Of a DNA stretch of 64,000 nucleotides, positions 46,229-54,374 are shown in pieces (position 1 is the stretch's first letter; every line of letters begins with the position of its first letter). Both the position numbers and the translations under genes were made by a program. The notes under the pieces were generated by a model that saw only the letters and a list, made by a program, of their open reading frames with translations, made no database searches and was not told the origin of the DNA. This DNA comes from JAAURB01 sp049649525. GTDB taxonomy: Bacteria > Cyanobacteriota > Cyanobacteriia > Cyanobacteriales > Microcoleaceae. The stretch is from assembly GCA_049649525.1 (NCBI GenBank), contig JBARZE010000049.1, positions 1-64,000 of the forward strand, given 5' to 3'.

Positions 46229-46798
46229 TTAACTCAAAATTGAAGTTTCATGACGTTGAGATTGATTAGATCTAGTTATGTTTGACACCGCAACATCAGT
46301 GCGAACAATATATTTCATTCCTTGCAATACTTTGGCCCCTTCATGACGAATTACATGATCGAAAAGAACCGCTCGTCCCCGTGTTGGACAGACTCTAATT
46401 CCTTTATTTGGAAAGACAGTATCTCCGCCCTCAATCTCATCACTTAAATAAATCACTAAAGTATATTTAGAATGAAGACCGGGTTCAATTTCTCGCGGGG
46501 CATCAGAGTGAGCGCTAACAAATTCACCTGCTTCATATCGATAGCATTCTAATATTGGCCCGAGGCGCAGGACTTGGAAGTCAGTTGAGGGTTCGTCGGA
46601 TATTTGTTCTGAGAGGCGCAGTAATATCGTCTGCATCGTTTCCGGGCATTTAACAAATGTTTCTTTGTTTTTGCGTCCTTTTGAATGCATACGGGCGACT
46701 TGAAACCCGCTTAACTCTGCTTTTTCGATCAGAAACTCGCACTCTTGGGGGTTTAGGAGTTCGCCTGTGTACCAAATACCACGATCAATTTTTTCCAT
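46229..46798 (-). CDS. 2OG-Fe(II) oxygenase, prolyl 4-hydroxylase-like
   Basis: 189 residues from the preferred start at 46798 (MEKIDRG, preceded by AGAGAG); an upstream in-frame start at 46879 would add 27 residues unlike the family. The double-stranded beta-helix iron site is visible: His97-x-Asp99 (SAHSDAP), His152 (IRHEGAK) and Arg166 for 2-oxoglutarate (KYIVRTDV), with LVIYLSDEIEGGDTVF between. It is a P4H/PKHD-type hydroxylase. Lying 118 bp before the precursor gene on the same strand, it probably hydroxylates that peptide, perhaps at Asn or Asp/Glu beta-carbons; this is inference. Confidence 0.85.
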   Translation of the reverse strand: MEKIDRGIWYTGELLNPQECEFLIEKAELSGFQVARMHSKGRKNKETFVKCPETMQTILLRLSEQISDEPSTDFQVLRLGPILECYRYEAGEFVSAHSDAPREIEPGLHSKYTLVIYLSDEIEGGDTVFPNKGIRVCPTRGRAVLFDHVIRHEGAKVLQGMKYIVRTDVAVSNITRSNQSQRHETSILS

Positions 46799-46879
46799 TG
46801 ATTTATTCTCTCTGATTTTCAGCGATACCGAATGACAAAGATACTGTATAGACTCTATCCCCGGTTTCGGTTGTCTCAA

Positions 46880-47067
46880 TGCATAGTTGCATACAACTTC
46901 AGAAGTTTCAAGGGCTGATTAAGACAGGTTGAGGGGGCCAGGGTGGCTGATACTTTTCATCTGTCGAGATGATACTGCCTTCAGCAAGGCTGCACCAACC
47001 GCGATCGCAGACAAATTGAAGAATGATTCACCCCAATTGATGCAATTTCTTACAAGCTTTTGACAAT
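46880..47067. other. spacer upstream of the oxygenase gene
   Basis: Probable promoter region of the oxygenase gene. Contains one GCGATCGC site near 47000. No gene seen. Confidence 0.35.
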
Positions 47068-47271
47068 TTATCCCGCCTCACTCACCTGTCTACAAATGTT
47101 ATGAGTCGTAGGGCCATCTAGTGCTAATAATAAAACACATTGCCAAATACCTAAAGCCAGTTTCCTACCCACCACTGGAAAGACTTTGTTAATACTTAAC
47201 ATTATTGCTATCAAATCAGAATGAGCATTGATGGGTTCATCGGTTCGGATTTTTAAATATAAATTGTTATG
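47068..47271 (-). pseudogene. fragment of a YjbQ (UPF0047) gene
   Basis: An open stretch of 67 codons without a start, reading NAHSDLIAIMLSINKVFPVV then GRKLALGIWQCVLLLALDGP and TTHNICRQ. This is the C-terminal half of YjbQ/UPF0047 (family pattern: HSDL, PV..G.L.LGTWQ, .DGPR). The His expected in the family's active site region and the whole N-terminal half are missing, and a stop closes the frame upstream at 47272. It is a remnant, unrelated to the peptide cluster. Confidence 0.75.
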
Positions 47272-47637
47272 TCACTATTGAGTGTGTGGCGGCGATCATT
47301 TTTCTCAGATGACAGCCCATCTCATCGACTTAAGGTTGCTTACTTTCATTCATTACCAGGGCAGTCGTTATATGAAGTGAGAACACCAAAATTTGTCCCT
47401 GTTTGATGAGCGTTGTATTCAAGATGTCCTGCAGTTGAATGTGAAATTATAGATGCAGATATTAGGTGGAGTTCTCATGAGCGATCGACTGATGAACAAT
47501 AAGCATTCTTTAACATTAGAATTAATGATTATAACTGAAACTACAGTAATAGCCCACCATTGATTATCATAATATGCTGGTGGGCATGAAGTTAATAAAC
47601 TGAGTTGAGTTTAGTTGATTCGTAAAAGATGTTTAAC
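47272..47637. other. spacer with hairpin after cyAbrB gene
   Basis: GCCCACCA (47552-47559) and TGGTGGGC (47578-47585) form a perfect 8-pair hairpin, about 50 nt after the AbrB stop on the minus strand. It has no strong T run, so it is a possible terminator. The remainder shows no gene. Confidence 0.5.
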
Positions 47638-48051
47638 TTACTCTTCTTCGTCGAGATCTAAGTCAGATTGAGATTCAACCTGAATTAGATGAATATGTTT
47701 AGAACCCAAGCGAATTTCAAATTGATCGCCGGGTCTTAAGCCCATCGACTTAGTATAATTAGCCCCAATTACTAAAGAACCGTTTTTGTGAACACAAGCG
47801 CGATAACTCGCTTCTCTTCCCCGTCCATCTCGAGTTTGACCCGAGTCTAACGAAATTCCCTTTGCCGCTAATAAGGCATCGTAAAATTCCGTCATCTTTG
47901 CACGTTTTTGATTCTCTTTTGTCAGGGTGTAATAACCACACTGTTTCGCTGTTTCCCTTTTTGGGGTATCTCCAAGCGCCTTAACTTTACTGAGTAAAGC
48001 TTTTCCTGTCAATGGTTTTTCTGAAGAAGTCTCTGTTGCTACTTTTACCAT
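47638..48051 (-). CDS. cyAbrB transcription regulator
   Basis: 137 residues of the cyanobacterial AbrB type. Unlike Bacillus AbrB, the swapped-hairpin AbrB domain is C-terminal (about 82-125, VHKNGSLVIGANYTKSMGLRPGDQFEIRLG). The N-terminus (PLTGKALLSKVKALGDTPKRETAKQCGYY) is the usual cyAbrB extension. The C-terminus is an acidic tail (LDLDEEE). cyAbrB proteins are global regulators of carbon/nitrogen balance, hydrogenase and toxin genes. Which of the two standard paralogues this is cannot be decided. Confidence 0.9.
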   Translation of the reverse strand: MVKVATETSSEKPLTGKALLSKVKALGDTPKRETAKQCGYYTLTKENQKRAKMTEFYDALLAAKGISLDSGQTRDGRGREASYRACVHKNGSLVIGANYTKSMGLRPGDQFEIRLGSKHIHLIQVESQSDLDLDEEE

Positions 48052-48417
48052 AAGCTTTTTCCAAATCTAATCTAATTAATAGTAACATGCTCGTACATTT
48101 TTTTTCATGATATAACTTCAAATAGATTTTTGTGCAATGGATTTATAATAATGCTAACCTGATAAAGTCTGAGGTGCTTTTAACTTTGGAGAACATCATT
48201 AGGATGTAACGAAGTTTTAAATTTTAAAATTTTTAGATTTAATCGCTTACGTTGAACATCGGTGCGTTGACTATCGAGTGTTCTGAAAATCTATCTGATT
48301 ATCGATTATCTTTACTATTGACTTTTTAATCAAGTACTGCTATATTTGATTTTAGGGTTCAATTTGACTCAATAGACTACAGTTGAGTCATTAAACAACT
48401 TAGATAATCAGATTAAC
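48052..48417. promoter_or_regulatory. divergent spacer between cyAbrB and a hypothetical gene
   Basis: 366 bp AT-rich region with both promoters. It contains scattered TTGA/TCAA motifs and TGACTCAATAGACTACAGTTGAGTCA (about 48367-48392), an inverted repeat of TGACTCAA spaced by about 10 bp that could be an operator for the hypothetical gene. Confidence 0.45.
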
Positions 48418-48810
48418 ATGAAGCTCAAAAAAATAGACTTAAAAAATATCATTGCAGCCGGTCATGAACAAGACTGCTTAGTACTACTGATTGAGCGAGG
48501 AAAAGAACTTGAGTATCTGGAGTTTCCAGCTCCTAGAGCGGCTTACGAGGGTCTACAACAAGTGAGTGATTACGCAAATGATATCAGTCTTCCTGAGCAA
48601 AAAGAAGTCCCTCAATCGGATCTGAGGCCACAATCGATTCCCTTATTTATAAATGAGTCGGGTGTATTTAATCGAGTCAAGAATCGAGTCAACTCTCAGC
48701 AAGGCCTGATGGTAGAAGCGGCTTTAGCAATGGTAGATGAACCGTCACAAACCTGGGAAATGTTAGGAAATGTCAACTTAACTAGGGATAGTAGAGGTGA
48801 CGGTTGTTAG
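48418..48810 (+). CDS. hypothetical protein with KTSC-like start
   Basis: 130 residues, not firmly recognised. Residues 10-50 (GHEQDCLVLLIERGKELEYLEFPAPRAAYEGLQQV) look like a small beta-strand/helix domain resembling KTSC-type domains. The rest is polar and probably flexible. A TGACTCAA inverted repeat sits 25-50 bp upstream. Confidence 0.5.
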   Translation: MKLKKIDLKNIIAAGHEQDCLVLLIERGKELEYLEFPAPRAAYEGLQQVSDYANDISLPEQKEVPQSDLRPQSIPLFINESGVFNRVKNRVNSQQGLMVEAALAMVDEPSQTWEMLGNVNLTRDSRGDGC

Positions 48811-48907
48811 TACTGCTTTTTATAGAGGAAGACCACAACTGAGGCATTGTTCAAACTGGCACGATTGTGTAATTGCAGACTTAGCTATAAAATTAAGCTG
48901 ACATGCG

Positions 48908-50344
48908 TTATTCTGTCCAAATTTGCTGGAGTAATTCTGTAAAGGGTTGCCAATTGTCCTCTGTAACAATGGGTTCCCAAACGGCTTCGATTTGGGGTCT
49001 AAGCAAAATAACTGTCGGATGATATTGTCGTAATCGGGTTTTAATTTCTTCTAGTTCTAGAGGGGAAAGAGTTTGAAGGTGATGGTAGTATAACTGTCGC
49101 CACTGCTGAACATACAACTGTTGTTTATCATCAAACTTTAACAAAGCCTCAACATTGTGAAAAATGTGACAAGGATCTTGCTGCCATTGGGGACTAAATT
49201 GCTGTCGCAGGGTGATAAAAAACTGATGATAGCCAATATCATAATATTTGAGAATATTCAGGGTTAACTTTACCAACTCTTCGGCTTCTGGAAGTGGCAG
49301 TTGGTCGAATCCTAACTGATGAATCATCTGTTGATGATATGCGATTTGATAATACTCAGGGAAACACTCTAACTCCGCTTTCATACTGTCGATGTCCATC
49401 ACCAAGGACAAACAACGCTGCAAAATTTCTAAATTTCCCTGACAGACAAACGGTTGATTTCCATAAGCATATCGGCCACCATAATCAAAATAAGCCGCTG
49501 TAAACCGAGGATTATATTCAGGGATGAATGCGTAGGGACCATAATCAAAACTTTCCCCCGTGATTGACATATTGTCAGTGTTTAACACTCCATGACAAAA
49601 TCCCGCCGCCATCCATTGGGCTGCTAATTTAGCTACTCGTTGAATTAATTCTCGGTAAAAGCGGATATAGCGATCGCCATAATCAGGTTGATCCAATAAA
49701 TGAGGATAATAATAAGTAATCACATGATCGAGTAATTTACGAATTAAATCAGGTCGCTTAAAATAATAAAGTCGCTCAAATGTCCCGAAGCGAATATGAG
49801 ATCGACTCATGCGAATCATCACCCCGGATCGAGTGGGAGACGGTTCATCACCCCGCCATAACTTTTCTCCGGTTTCGATTAGGCTAAGACAGCGAGAAGT
49901 TTTTACTCCCAGACGATGTAACATTTCCCCGGCTAAAACTTCCCGTACCCCGCCCTTGAGAGTCAGTCTGCCGTCGGCATTGCGAGAATAGGGAGTGCGA
50001 CCCGAACCTTTTGTACCCAAATCATACAGTTGACCATCAACCCCCCGAAGTTGTCCATACAGAAATCCCCGACCATCTCCTAAATATGGATTATATTCCC
50101 CAAATTGATGGCCGTGATACCGCATTGCTAGGTAATGATGAACCGTTTCAAATTGACCAAACGCCTCAATAAAATGATCGTCGCTGACATCAGTGGGGTT
50201 AATTCCTAAAATCGGTAACAATTGATCATTGCGGAACCGTAACAAATGATGGGGAAATTCTGCGGCGGCAACAATATCGTAGTAGTCATCTCCTAACTGT
50301 TCAAAAGCCGGTTCATAGTCGAGGAATAAAAAAGGGTTTGTCAT
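48908..50344 (-). CDS. selO: protein adenylyltransferase SelO
   Basis: 478 residues, full length for SelO/YdiU pseudokinases. Motifs include RYHGHQFGEYNPYLGDGRGFLYGQL, the LGTKGSGRTPYSR Lys motif (about 110-122), GVREVLAGEMLHRLGV and the metal-binding HGVLNTDNMSITGESFDYGPY (about 250-270). SelO transfers AMP from ATP to Ser/Thr/Tyr of proteins, linked to redox stress. No selenocysteine or CxxU tail is visible at the C-terminus (IWTE). Confidence 0.93.
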   Translation of the reverse strand: MTNPFLFLDYEPAFEQLGDDYYDIVAAAEFPHHLLRFRNDQLLPILGINPTDVSDDHFIEAFGQFETVHHYLAMRYHGHQFGEYNPYLGDGRGFLYGQLRGVDGQLYDLGTKGSGRTPYSRNADGRLTLKGGVREVLAGEMLHRLGVKTSRCLSLIETGEKLWRGDEPSPTRSGVMIRMSRSHIRFGTFERLYYFKRPDLIRKLLDHVITYYYPHLLDQPDYGDRYIRFYRELIQRVAKLAAQWMAAGFCHGVLNTDNMSITGESFDYGPYAFIPEYNPRFTAAYFDYGGRYAYGNQPFVCQGNLEILQRCLSLVMDIDSMKAELECFPEYYQIAYHQQMIHQLGFDQLPLPEAEELVKLTLNILKYYDIGYHQFFITLRQQFSPQWQQDPCHIFHNVEALLKFDDKQQLYVQQWRQLYYHHLQTLSPLELEEIKTRLRQYHPTVILLRPQIEAVWEPIVTEDNWQPFTELLQQIWTE

Positions 50345-50360
50345 GGGTTATCGGAGAAAT

Positions 50361-50397
50361 TATCAATTATGAGTTATGAATTATGAGAAAAGTTTAT
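50361..50397. repeat. short tandem-like heptamers before selO
   Basis: Imperfect repeats of the ATTATGA type (CAATTATGAGTTATGAATTATGAG), a cyanobacterial short tandem repeat class, also seen before the adaptor gene at 54329. Confidence 0.55.
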
Positions 50398-50462
50398 GAT
50401 TATAGTCATTCGCAAGCGCGTGTGCGCTCTTCACGTAAGGTTTTTACTCCCCACTCCCGTAC

Positions 50463-50482
50463 AGACGTTGCATGCAACGTCT
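50463..50482. repeat. palindrome copy 1
   Basis: A 20-bp perfect palindrome (half-site AGACGTTGCA) followed by CTAC. Two more copies occur at 54202 and 57162. Confidence 0.9.
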
Positions 50483-50534
50483 CTACCTACTCTCCCTTGC
50501 CCCCGTGTCTCCCATGTCTCTCATATCTCCCTAT

Positions 50535-51128
50535 TTAACGCCGACGTTGGGCTAATTTTTGATAAACATCCCGTAAATCCACCTGATGATGGGCTAAAGC
50601 GACCAAAGTGTGATAGAACAAGTCTGCAACTTCTGAAGCGATCGCCTCTGAATCATCATCTTTGCAAGCCATCACCACCTCGGCTGATTCTTCCCCAATT
50701 TTCTTTAAAATTTTATTATCGCCCCCAGCGAATAATTGACAAGTATAAGACTCAGGTTGCGGGCGATCGCGGCGATCGCAAATTACAGCAAATAACTCAG
50801 ATAAAACGTTAGGATAATACTTGACAACATCTTCCAATTCTTCCTGATTTTCATCCGGTTCAATTTGCACAATCAGCGCTCCACTGGCTGTATCGTACTG
50901 TAAATCTCGAACTATATGCCCCGAATTCGTCAGGTTTTCTTCAGGGTGAGAATGCCAAAGTTGACCGGACTCTATTGTTTTTTGAACCGCTTCTGAACTC
51001 AGCTCAATCAAGCCGATTATATTGCCCTCGAGGGCTTCTTGCAAGATAGCGGCAACAGTCCCTTCGGGAGTGTAACGAATTTTATCAATTGAAGTAAATT
51101 GGCTTAACATCAAGATTTTTAGGGTCAA
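50535..51128 (-). CDS. hisE: HisIE-like protein with degenerate HisI half
   Basis: 197 residues. The C-terminal half (about 106-197) is an intact phosphoribosyl-ATP pyrophosphohydrolase (HisE): KKIGEESAEVVMACKDDD and the EVADLFYHTLVAL helix with metal ligands E147, E148, E150, E166 and D169. The N-terminal half keeps the outline of phosphoribosyl-AMP cyclohydrolase (HisI: TIESGQLW, TNSGHIV) but lacks the zinc cysteines, the DCDxDA metal motif (here DTASGA) and the FWSRSR motif. So only the second histidine step is expected. The downstream HisI activity must come from elsewhere. Confidence 0.85.
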   Translation of the reverse strand: MTLKILMLSQFTSIDKIRYTPEGTVAAILQEALEGNIIGLIELSSEAVQKTIESGQLWHSHPEENLTNSGHIVRDLQYDTASGALIVQIEPDENQEELEDVVKYYPNVLSELFAVICDRRDRPQPESYTCQLFAGGDNKILKKIGEESAEVVMACKDDDSEAIASEVADLFYHTLVALAHHQVDLRDVYQKLAQRRR

Positions 51129-51288
51129 AAATTATAAACTAAGTAGAACGAAAATCACACTAATGTGTATAAAATGTCAGTCTGTCCTATAAAAGATTAT
51201 CCCTTAATGAGGTAAATCATCAAATTTTGCTATTCAAAGCATCAAAGCATTTACACTCTGACTAAATTAGAAGCTTAGGAGATTAATT

Positions 51289-52587
51289 ATGGTTACAACC
51301 CCATTAAAAACAAATCGCTCAGAAGAGATTTTTACCGCAGCCCAAAAATTGATGCCTGGGGGTGTGAATTCTCCTGTGCGGGCTTTTAAATCAGTGGGCG
51401 GACAACCGATTGTATTTGATCGGGTTAAAGGTGCTTATATCTGGGATGTTGATGAGAATCAATATATTGACTATGTGGGAACCTGGGGGCCAGCAATTTG
51501 CGGTCATGCTCACCCAGAGGTACTGAATGCCCTCAAAGATGTCTTAGAAAAAGGAACCAGCTTCGGTGCGCCTTGTGTCCTAGAAAACGTCTTAGCAGAG
51601 ATGGTGATTGAAGCCGTTCCCAGCATTGAAATGGTGCGGTTTGTTAATTCCGGCACAGAGGCTTGTCTGTCTGTCCTGCGGCTCATGCGGGCATATACAA
51701 AGCGAGACAAAATTATTAAATTTGAAGGCTGCTATCACGGACATGGTGATATGTTCCTGGTGAAAGCGGGTTCAGGTGTCGCCACCTTAGGATTACCCGA
51801 TTCTCCCGGTGTTCCCAAGTCCGTGACCAAAGATACCCTCACCGCCCCCTACAATGACCTAGAAGCGGTGAAAAAGCTGTTTGCTGAAAATCAGGACGAA
51901 ATTGCCGGAGTCATCTTAGAACCCGTTGTGGGTAACTCTGGTTTCATTGCACCCGATGCCGGATTTTTAGAAGGGTTGCGTCTGATTACCCAAGAAAATG
52001 ATGCTTTATTGGTGTTTGATGAAGTAATGACAGGCTTCCGCATTGCCTATGGTGGCGCTCAAGAACGCTTCGGTGTTACACCCGATTTAACCACTTTGGG
52101 TAAAATTATTGGGGGTGGTTTACCCGTTGGTGCTTATGGCGGACGTAGAGAAATTATGGAAATGGTGGCTCCGGCTGGCCCAATGTATCAAGCAGGGACT
52201 CTTTCAGGTAACCCGTTAGCAATGACAGCAGGAATTAAAACCCTGGAATTATTGCAAAAACCTGGCCAGTACGAATACTTAGATCAAATTACCAAAAAGT
52301 TAGCCGACGGAATGCTACAAATTGCTAAAGAAACAGGTCACGAAGCCTGTGGCGGTCAAATTAGCGGGATGTTTGGCTTCTTCTTTAATCCTGGCCCCGT
52401 TCATAATTATGATGATGCTAAAAAATCTGATTTAGCGAAATTTGGTCGTTATCATCGCGGAATGTTAGAACATGGAATTTATTTAGCCCCTTCTCAATTT
52501 GAAGCAGGTTTTACTTCCATCGCCCATACTGAAGCGGATATTGACAAAACCTTAGCCGCAGCGCGAGAAGTGATGTCCGATTTGTAG
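51289..52587 (+). CDS. hemL: glutamate-1-semialdehyde 2,1-aminomutase
   Basis: 432 residues. PLP enzyme of the class III aminotransferase fold: MPGGVNSPVRAFKSVGG at the start, GCYHGHGDMFLVKAGSGVATLG, VVGNSGFIAP, FDEVMTGFRI and the PLP lysine in TLGKIIGGGLPVGAYGG (about 270). It makes 5-aminolevulinate from glutamate semialdehyde for heme, chlorophyll and bilins. It diverges from the HisIE gene with 160 bp between starts; an AGGAG RBS stands before the ATG. Confidence 0.97.
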   Translation: MVTTPLKTNRSEEIFTAAQKLMPGGVNSPVRAFKSVGGQPIVFDRVKGAYIWDVDENQYIDYVGTWGPAICGHAHPEVLNALKDVLEKGTSFGAPCVLENVLAEMVIEAVPSIEMVRFVNSGTEACLSVLRLMRAYTKRDKIIKFEGCYHGHGDMFLVKAGSGVATLGLPDSPGVPKSVTKDTLTAPYNDLEAVKKLFAENQDEIAGVILEPVVGNSGFIAPDAGFLEGLRLITQENDALLVFDEVMTGFRIAYGGAQERFGVTPDLTTLGKIIGGGLPVGAYGGRREIMEMVAPAGPMYQAGTLSGNPLAMTAGIKTLELLQKPGQYEYLDQITKKLADGMLQIAKETGHEACGGQISGMFGFFFNPGPVHNYDDAKKSDLAKFGRYHRGMLEHGIYLAPSQFEAGFTSIAHTEADIDKTLAAAREVMSDL

Positions 52588-52650
52588 AGTTAAAATAAAG
52601 AAATAGGGAGTCAGGTAGAAAAGATAACAATTATCTGACTCTCTGTTTTT

Positions 52651-53330
52651 CTACTTAGGAATCCCTTTGCGTTTCGGATCTTTCAACCATTTGCCTATCT
52701 TTTCAATAAAATCCCAAACGTCACCTTGTTGTGGTTTTACATAACTTGCTGCATCTGGATCTTCCCCCATCTTCTCAAATATTTTGATTAACCATTTAGA
52801 AGCATGACCGTTTACTTCTAGATATTTTAACCACGATTCAAGCTCACCAATACGAACAACAAATAGCCCATATTCATCCAGTTGATTAAATAGGTTATTT
52901 GCAGCTTCTTTGTCAGATTCTGAAAGGATTTCAATCCCACCATCCCTTTTCATATCTTTTCCAGATTCAGTACATCGATTTTTAATATTAGGTCGAATAT
53001 TATTAAATCCTGATTGGCTAACTTCAGGAATAAATCCACCTTTAAGAAAATCCGTCCACGTTTTACCTCCGTCCTTGAGAATGTCAACGTCAACTATTGC
53101 AGCGGCAGGTATTCCTAGCTCCCTAAGGGGCTGAATAATTTTGTGAATAGTCTGTTTGTTTTGAGCATTAAGAAAAAGACAATTGGGAATTGCTCTACCC
53201 GGATAAAACTGAAGAAGACGTTCATTAATTTCTTGATAAAATGATCATCAGAATCTCTTTCTGTCACAATTACTGATTCATAGAATAGCCCATCTAAAAC
53301 TTTAGTAGAACGTAAAAGCGGGTCACGCAG
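52651..53330 (-). pseudogene. C-terminal TOPRIM remnant of an OLD-like nuclease gene
   Basis: Reads DPLLRSTKVLDGLFYESVIVTERDSDDHF, then a frameshift near 53242 and YQEINERLLQFYPGRAIPNCLF, then IPAAAIVDVDILKDGGKTW and an open frame to the stop at 52651. The Glu in VTERDSD and the DxD in VDVDIL match TOPRIM domains of ATP-dependent OLD-type nucleases. The N-terminal ATPase is absent. The right end runs to about 53330 and then ends without a start. A 100-residue ORF from the Met in MKRDGG is merely the intact tail. It is probably a decayed defence or repair gene. Confidence 0.75.
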
Positions 53331-53406
53331 CAGCCATTAACTACATTCTCGGCTAAATTAAACGCTATACTATGGGGTCAAAGCATCTTTCACCCTGAAA
53401 ACGAAG

Positions 53407-54186
53407 ATGAACCAACACAATGCAACTGAGCAAAATCACCAACCTTGGGGTAAAGTATACCTAGTCGGTGCTGGCCCTGGCGATCCCGGTTTGATGACTC
53501 TCAAAGGCAAAGGATTACTGCAATGTGCCGATGTAGTCGTGTATGATGCATTGGTAAGTCCGCCAATTGTGGCGATGATTAACCCTGAAGCTGAAAAAAT
53601 TAACGCAGGTAAACGACGGGGACGACATTCCCTCAAACAACAAGAAACCACACAACTATTGATTGATAAAGCCAAACAACACGCCATTGTCGTACGTTTG
53701 AAAGGGGGCGATCCGTTTGTATTTGGTCGCGGTGGGGAAGAAATGCAAGATATCCTCAAAGCGGGTATTTCTGTTGAAGTTATTCCCGGCATTACCTCGG
53801 GGATTGCGGCCCCAGCTTATGCGGGTATTCCCGTGACTCACCGTAATTATAGCTCTTCCGTCACCTTCGTTACTGGACATGAATCTACTGGAAAATATCG
53901 ACCTCAGGTAAATTGGGGTGCGATCGCTCAAGGTTCAGAAACGATTGTAGTCTATATGGGAATTCATAATCTACCCAATATCGTCTCAGAATGCATCAAA
54001 GCCAATTTAAACCCGGATACCCCTATTGCCTTAATTCGTTGGGGGACACGACCCGAACAGACGGAACTGATAGGATCTCTTAGTACAATTGTAGAACAGA
54101 TGGAGGCGACTGGTTTTGAAGCTCCGGCGATCGCGGTTATTGGCAATGTCGTTAATCTACACACTCAACTTCCGAGTATGGTGTAA
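53407..54186 (+). CDS. cobA: uroporphyrinogen-III C-methyltransferase
   Basis: 259 residues of the SUMT class. Motifs: KVYLVGAGPGDPGLMTLKG, VVYDALVSP, VVRLKGGDPFVFGRGGEEM, ITSGIAAPAYAGIPVTHRN and VYMG. It adds two methyl groups to uroporphyrinogen III to make precorrin-2 for siroheme and cobalamin. There is no HemD or CysG fusion. It lies two genes from hemL, in a loosely tetrapyrrole-related region. Confidence 0.95.
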   Translation: MNQHNATEQNHQPWGKVYLVGAGPGDPGLMTLKGKGLLQCADVVVYDALVSPPIVAMINPEAEKINAGKRRGRHSLKQQETTQLLIDKAKQHAIVVRLKGGDPFVFGRGGEEMQDILKAGISVEVIPGITSGIAAPAYAGIPVTHRNYSSSVTFVTGHESTGKYRPQVNWGAIAQGSETIVVYMGIHNLPNIVSECIKANLNPDTPIALIRWGTRPEQTELIGSLSTIVEQMEATGFEAPAIAVIGNVVNLHTQLPSMV

Positions 54187-54201
54187 AACAGAAGTAGGTA
54201 G

Positions 54202-54221
54202 AGACGTTGCATGCAACGTCT
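54202..54221. repeat. palindrome copy 2
   Basis: Perfect 20-bp palindrome identical to the copy at 50463, here shortly after the cobA stop, flanked by GTAGAG-like bases on one side. Confidence 0.9.
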
Positions 54222-54328
54222 GCACGGGAGTAATGAGTGAGGGGTGATGGTCATATTCGGTGTGTATACCAGATATAACTAAAATTGATCACTCATAAAA
54301 TGACGAATAATCAACAACTGATAGCCTA

Positions 54329-54374
54329 ACTCATAATTCATAATTCATAACTCATAATTCATAATTCATAATTT
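54329..54374 (+). repeat. heptamer tandem repeats abutting the adaptor gene start
   Basis: Several CATAATT units in tandem (two variants, TCATAATT and TCATAACT) that run up to the ATG at 54375. They leave no visible Shine-Dalgarno sequence. This is a typical cyanobacterial STRR. Confidence 0.75.

Noticed and set aside
47068..47271. Extra gene of the RiPP cluster upstream of the oxygenase
   Set aside because: It is a startless YjbQ fragment, a family of unrelated metabolic proteins, and is closed by stops on both sides.
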